Shown piece by piece: positions 61,832 to 64,000 of a stretch of DNA of 64,000 bases. The stretch comes from Bryobacterales bacterium (GTDB taxonomy: Bacteria > Acidobacteriota > Terriglobia > Bryobacterales > UBA6623), in assembly GCA_028819215.1 (NCBI GenBank), contig JAPPMG010000012.1, positions 1-64,000 on the forward strand. Direction: 5' to 3'. Each line of letters starts with the position of its first letter. The first letter of the stretch is position 1. Under the pieces are notes generated by a model. The model saw nothing but the letters and a program-made list of their open reading frames with translations. It did not search any database and had not been told where the DNA came from. The position numbers and the translations under genes are program-made.

Positions 61832-62749
61832 ATGGGAGTCAAGCTTGTAGTAGCGGTTACTGATGGTGACTGGTTCAAGATGCTTCGACAGCGTCCCGAT
61901 CTGTCCGAGGTCAATTTCTGGTCGCCCGCGCCAAGGAACTTCAAGGCACTCGAACGGGGCGAGTTGTTGCTGTTCAAGTTGCACGCGCCCCACAACTTCA
62001 TCGTCGGCGGAGGGATCTTCGCTTACGCCAACCGGTTACCGAGTTCGCTTGCGTGGGACGCGTTTGGGGAAGCTAACGGTGCGCGCTCGCTGCGACAAAT
62101 GCGGGAGCGCATCGTCAAGTATCGAAAGGATGAAGCAGATCGGCGGGAGGACTTCGCAATCGGTTGCCGGATTCTGACAAGGCCCGTCTTCTTCCCAGAG
62201 AGCGACTGGATACCTGTGCCGTCGAGTTGGGCCCCGAATATCGTGTCGTTCAAGCGATACGACACCGACGAGTCCGACGGCCGGCGGCTGTGGGACTCTG
62301 TCACGGACCGAATTGGCCGACAGGAAGTTACCGACCAAACAATCCATGCAGATCGCTACGGCCAGCCGCAGCTGATTCTCCCTCGCCGTGGCCAAGGGGA
62401 GTTTCGGTTGCTCGTCACCGACATCTACGGGCGACGGTGTGCTGTGACTCAAGAACGCACGCTGCCAGCCCTCGAAGCCGCTCATATCCGTCCTTTCAGC
62501 GATGGGGGCGAGCACACGCCGCAGAACGGCCTCCTGCTCCGACGCGATATCCACCGGCTCTTTGACACCGGCTATGTGACGATCACGCCCGATCTGAACT
62601 TTGAGGTCAGCCCGCGAATTCGCGATGAGTTCGAAAACGGCAGAGATTACTATTCCTTGCAGGGTAAACGGATCGTCACACCTCACCGCCCGGACCTACG
62701 CCCCGATCCGAACGCACTGTCATGGCATAACGAGCACTGCTTCTTGTAG
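61832..62749 (+). CDS. HNH endonuclease with N-terminal PUA/EVE-like domain
   Basis: 305 residues. The C-terminal HNH_2-type nuclease is clear: VTDIYGRRCAVTQERT (Cys203) then LEAAHIRPFSDGG with His218, Asn232 in QNGLLLRRDIH and His241. The N-terminal half (about residues 5-160) has RNFKALERGELLLFKLHAP, NFIVGGGIFAYANRL and SLAWDAFGEANGARS, a pattern resembling PUA/EVE-type modified-base readers. Such fusions occur in predicted modification-dependent restriction enzymes (COG3440-like). The frame extends upstream, but MGVKLVVAVTDGDW at 61832 starts the domain. A second HNH gene follows after 15 bases, suggesting an operon. The domain call for the N-terminus is inference. Confidence 0.85.
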   Translation: MGVKLVVAVTDGDWFKMLRQRPDLSEVNFWSPAPRNFKALERGELLLFKLHAPHNFIVGGGIFAYANRLPSSLAWDAFGEANGARSLRQMRERIVKYRKDEADRREDFAIGCRILTRPVFFPESDWIPVPSSWAPNIVSFKRYDTDESDGRRLWDSVTDRIGRQEVTDQTIHADRYGQPQLILPRRGQGEFRLLVTDIYGRRCAVTQERTLPALEAAHIRPFSDGGEHTPQNGLLLRRDIHRLFDTGYVTITPDLNFEVSPRIRDEFENGRDYYSLQGKRIVTPHRPDLRPDPNALSWHNEHCFL

Positions 62750-62764
62750 ACGAGGCACGTGGCA

Positions 62765-63727
62765 ATGGTTGAAGACTCGTCGAACACGCTGATGCGCATG
62801 GCGGCATTCCAGCGCGTGCAGGAACTTCAGCAAGTCTACGGGCACCTGACCGCGAAGGAACTAAGACTGGGGTTTGATTTCGACGGCAAACGCATCCCGC
62901 TGGTCAATCCACAACGCGGCATCTTCAAGCCGAAGCAGATGCAATTCCTGCTTTCGATCAGAACCGTGTTCCCCAGGCCGGGCGGCAAGGTTTGGTACGA
63001 CGACCAACGCAAGGTCCACCGCCAGATATACGGAAGCGACGAAAGCGTCGACTACGCCTTCATGGGCAGCAATCCCAACGCGGCCGACAATCGCTGGCTC
63101 CGCGAGGCCTTCGAGAACCGCATTGCCGTGATCTACTTCCTCGGCATAGCTCCAGGCCGGTATCAAGCAACGCTGCCTACCTTCATCTCAGGCTGGGACG
63201 CCAACACGCTAAAGGCAAGCCTTGCCTTCGGACTTCCTGCACGAGAGGGCGCAATCCATCAGGGCTCGTTGTCGGAGGCCGTCATCGGCGCGTATCCGGA
63301 CAGCTCGCTAGAACGACGCTATGCGCTCCAATCGGTCAAGCGCCGGCTACATCAGTCATCCTTTCGCGAGGCCATCATCCATGCCTATAACGGTCGCTGC
63401 GCAGTTTCGGGAATACCGGAGCCCTTGCTCCTAGATGCGGCGCATATTGTCCCGGACAAGCACGAGGAACTTGGCCAGCCAGTGATCCCGAACGGCCTGC
63501 CTCTGTCGAAGATTCACCACGCAGCGTTCGACTCGCACCTCATTGGTATCGACCCGGACTACCGCTTACATGTCTCCGAGCGACTGCTCGACAAGGAAGA
63601 CGGCCCGCTCTTGGAATCTCTCAAGCACCTCGACGGTAGCGCGATTCATCTGCCTAGCCGGCATACGGACCGGCCAGACCGGGAGCGGCTTGCGCTGCGC
63701 TTCGAATCTTTCAAAGCAGCCGCGTGA
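62765..63727 (+). CDS. HNH endonuclease, putative restriction enzyme (COG3440-like)
   Basis: About 320 residues. The HNH core is RCAVSGIPEPLLLDAAHIVP (His227), NGLPLSKIHHAAFDSHLIGI with Asn243 and His251-His252. The N-terminal half has RGIFKPKQMQFLLSI, KVWYDDQRKVHRQIYGSDES and RIAVIYFLGIAPGRYQATLP, an arrangement seen in predicted restriction endonucleases and reminiscent of an SRA-like base-flipping domain. A GTG at 62759 adds two residues; the ATG at 62765 is preferred. It follows the first HNH gene by 15 bases, so the two may be a functional pair. No methyltransferase lies nearby. Confidence 0.85.
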   Translation: MVEDSSNTLMRMAAFQRVQELQQVYGHLTAKELRLGFDFDGKRIPLVNPQRGIFKPKQMQFLLSIRTVFPRPGGKVWYDDQRKVHRQIYGSDESVDYAFMGSNPNAADNRWLREAFENRIAVIYFLGIAPGRYQATLPTFISGWDANTLKASLAFGLPAREGAIHQGSLSEAVIGAYPDSSLERRYALQSVKRRLHQSSFREAIIHAYNGRCAVSGIPEPLLLDAAHIVPDKHEELGQPVIPNGLPLSKIHHAAFDSHLIGIDPDYRLHVSERLLDKEDGPLLESLKHLDGSAIHLPSRHTDRPDRERLALRFESFKAAA

Positions 63728-63887
63728 TTCCCGAATCCAACTCGCTCCGGTGCTGACGCGGCGGTTCGGCCAGCGGGATTGACGAAGGCCAGAAGCCCCG
63801 CAGTGCACTCGACATGTCCCACATGCGTGGTGCGACGCACTGTGCCGAAGCACACCTTCAGCTGCACCAGGCTGGTCAAGCTGGTGT

Positions 63888-64000
63888 CTAGCGCATGAAC
63901 TGCGGAGCCGGCCCCGTCCAGACGGCGGGCGCACCGTCCCCCGGCGATGGCGCGGGGGATCCTGATGGGTCCAGGTCATGCACTTGCCCTGCAAGAATCG
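63888..64000 (-). CDS. possible C-terminal fragment of a gene running off the window
   Basis: On the minus strand a frame is open from the window edge to a TAG at 63888-63890 and ends in PAVWTGPAPQFMR. The composition looks protein-like (Gly, Pro, aromatic), but only 37 codons are seen and no family is recognised. The tail of the window between 63728 and 63887 shows no other gene. Confidence 0.25.
   Translation of the reverse strand, partial: ILAGQVHDLDPSGSPAPSPGDGAPAVWTGPAPQFMR

Noticed and set aside
63646-63879. A minus-strand frame starting TSLVQLKVCFGTV near the right edge
   Set aside because: No family resemblance, weak TTG start, and it runs antisense into the end of the second HNH gene.

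Overview
The window is about 64 kb of high-GC, densely coded bacterial chromosome with no rRNA, recognisable tRNA, CRISPR array, insertion sequence or phage genes. The gene set points to Acidobacteriota, perhaps a Bryobacterales-like lineage. The signs are an Oar-type TonB receptor, a secretin fused to a cohesin-like domain, an EF-P with an unusual tip loop, and many exported DUF1501/DUF1552/DUF1592/DUF1549-type proteins and sulfatases. This is inference from gene content; no marker tree could be run.

Left part (0-16 kb): an exported DUF1800-DUF1501 pair; tagaturonate epimerase (uxaE) and, 5.5 kb on, uronate isomerase (uxaC) for hexuronate use; between them an N-formylglutamate-amidohydrolase-like/carboxylate-amine ligase pair, an ECF sigma factor flanked by two small membrane proteins, and an AbiEi/AbiEii type IV toxin-antitoxin pair with an operator-like repeat around its -10. 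Then come an exported phosphodiesterase, proC and a sulfatase.

Middle (16-36 kb): a DUF1592-DUF1552 pair, divergent from the glycine cleavage operon gcvT-gcvH-gcvPA-gcvPB. The same strand continues into an apparent sugar-acid module: SMP-30-type lactonase, lipocalin-like protein, enolase-superfamily dehydratase, TonB-dependent receptor and FAH-family hydrolase. A DUF1080 lipoprotein and a second DUF1592-DUF1552 pair follow, divergent from an amidase gene.

Housekeeping block (36-46 kb): efp, sppA, a secretin plus two pseudopilins, smpB, mutS2 and a NUDIX hydrolase. It is followed by a large DUF1549/DUF1553 cytochrome-like exported protein.

Right part (49-64 kb): a Tat-exported L-rhamnonate-dehydratase-like enzyme, a Na+/Ca2+ exchanger, the sulfate activation and reduction operon sat-cysH-cysC, rmlD, a sulfatase, two SDR proteins, another sulfatase and a UDP-xylose-synthase-like epimerase. 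At the edge lies a tandem pair of HNH nucleases with different N-terminal domains, a candidate modification-dependent restriction module. Overall the genes suggest an aerobic or microaerobic heterotroph that attacks sulfated, uronate- and deoxysugar-containing polysaccharides outside the cytoplasm and feeds the acids into central metabolism.
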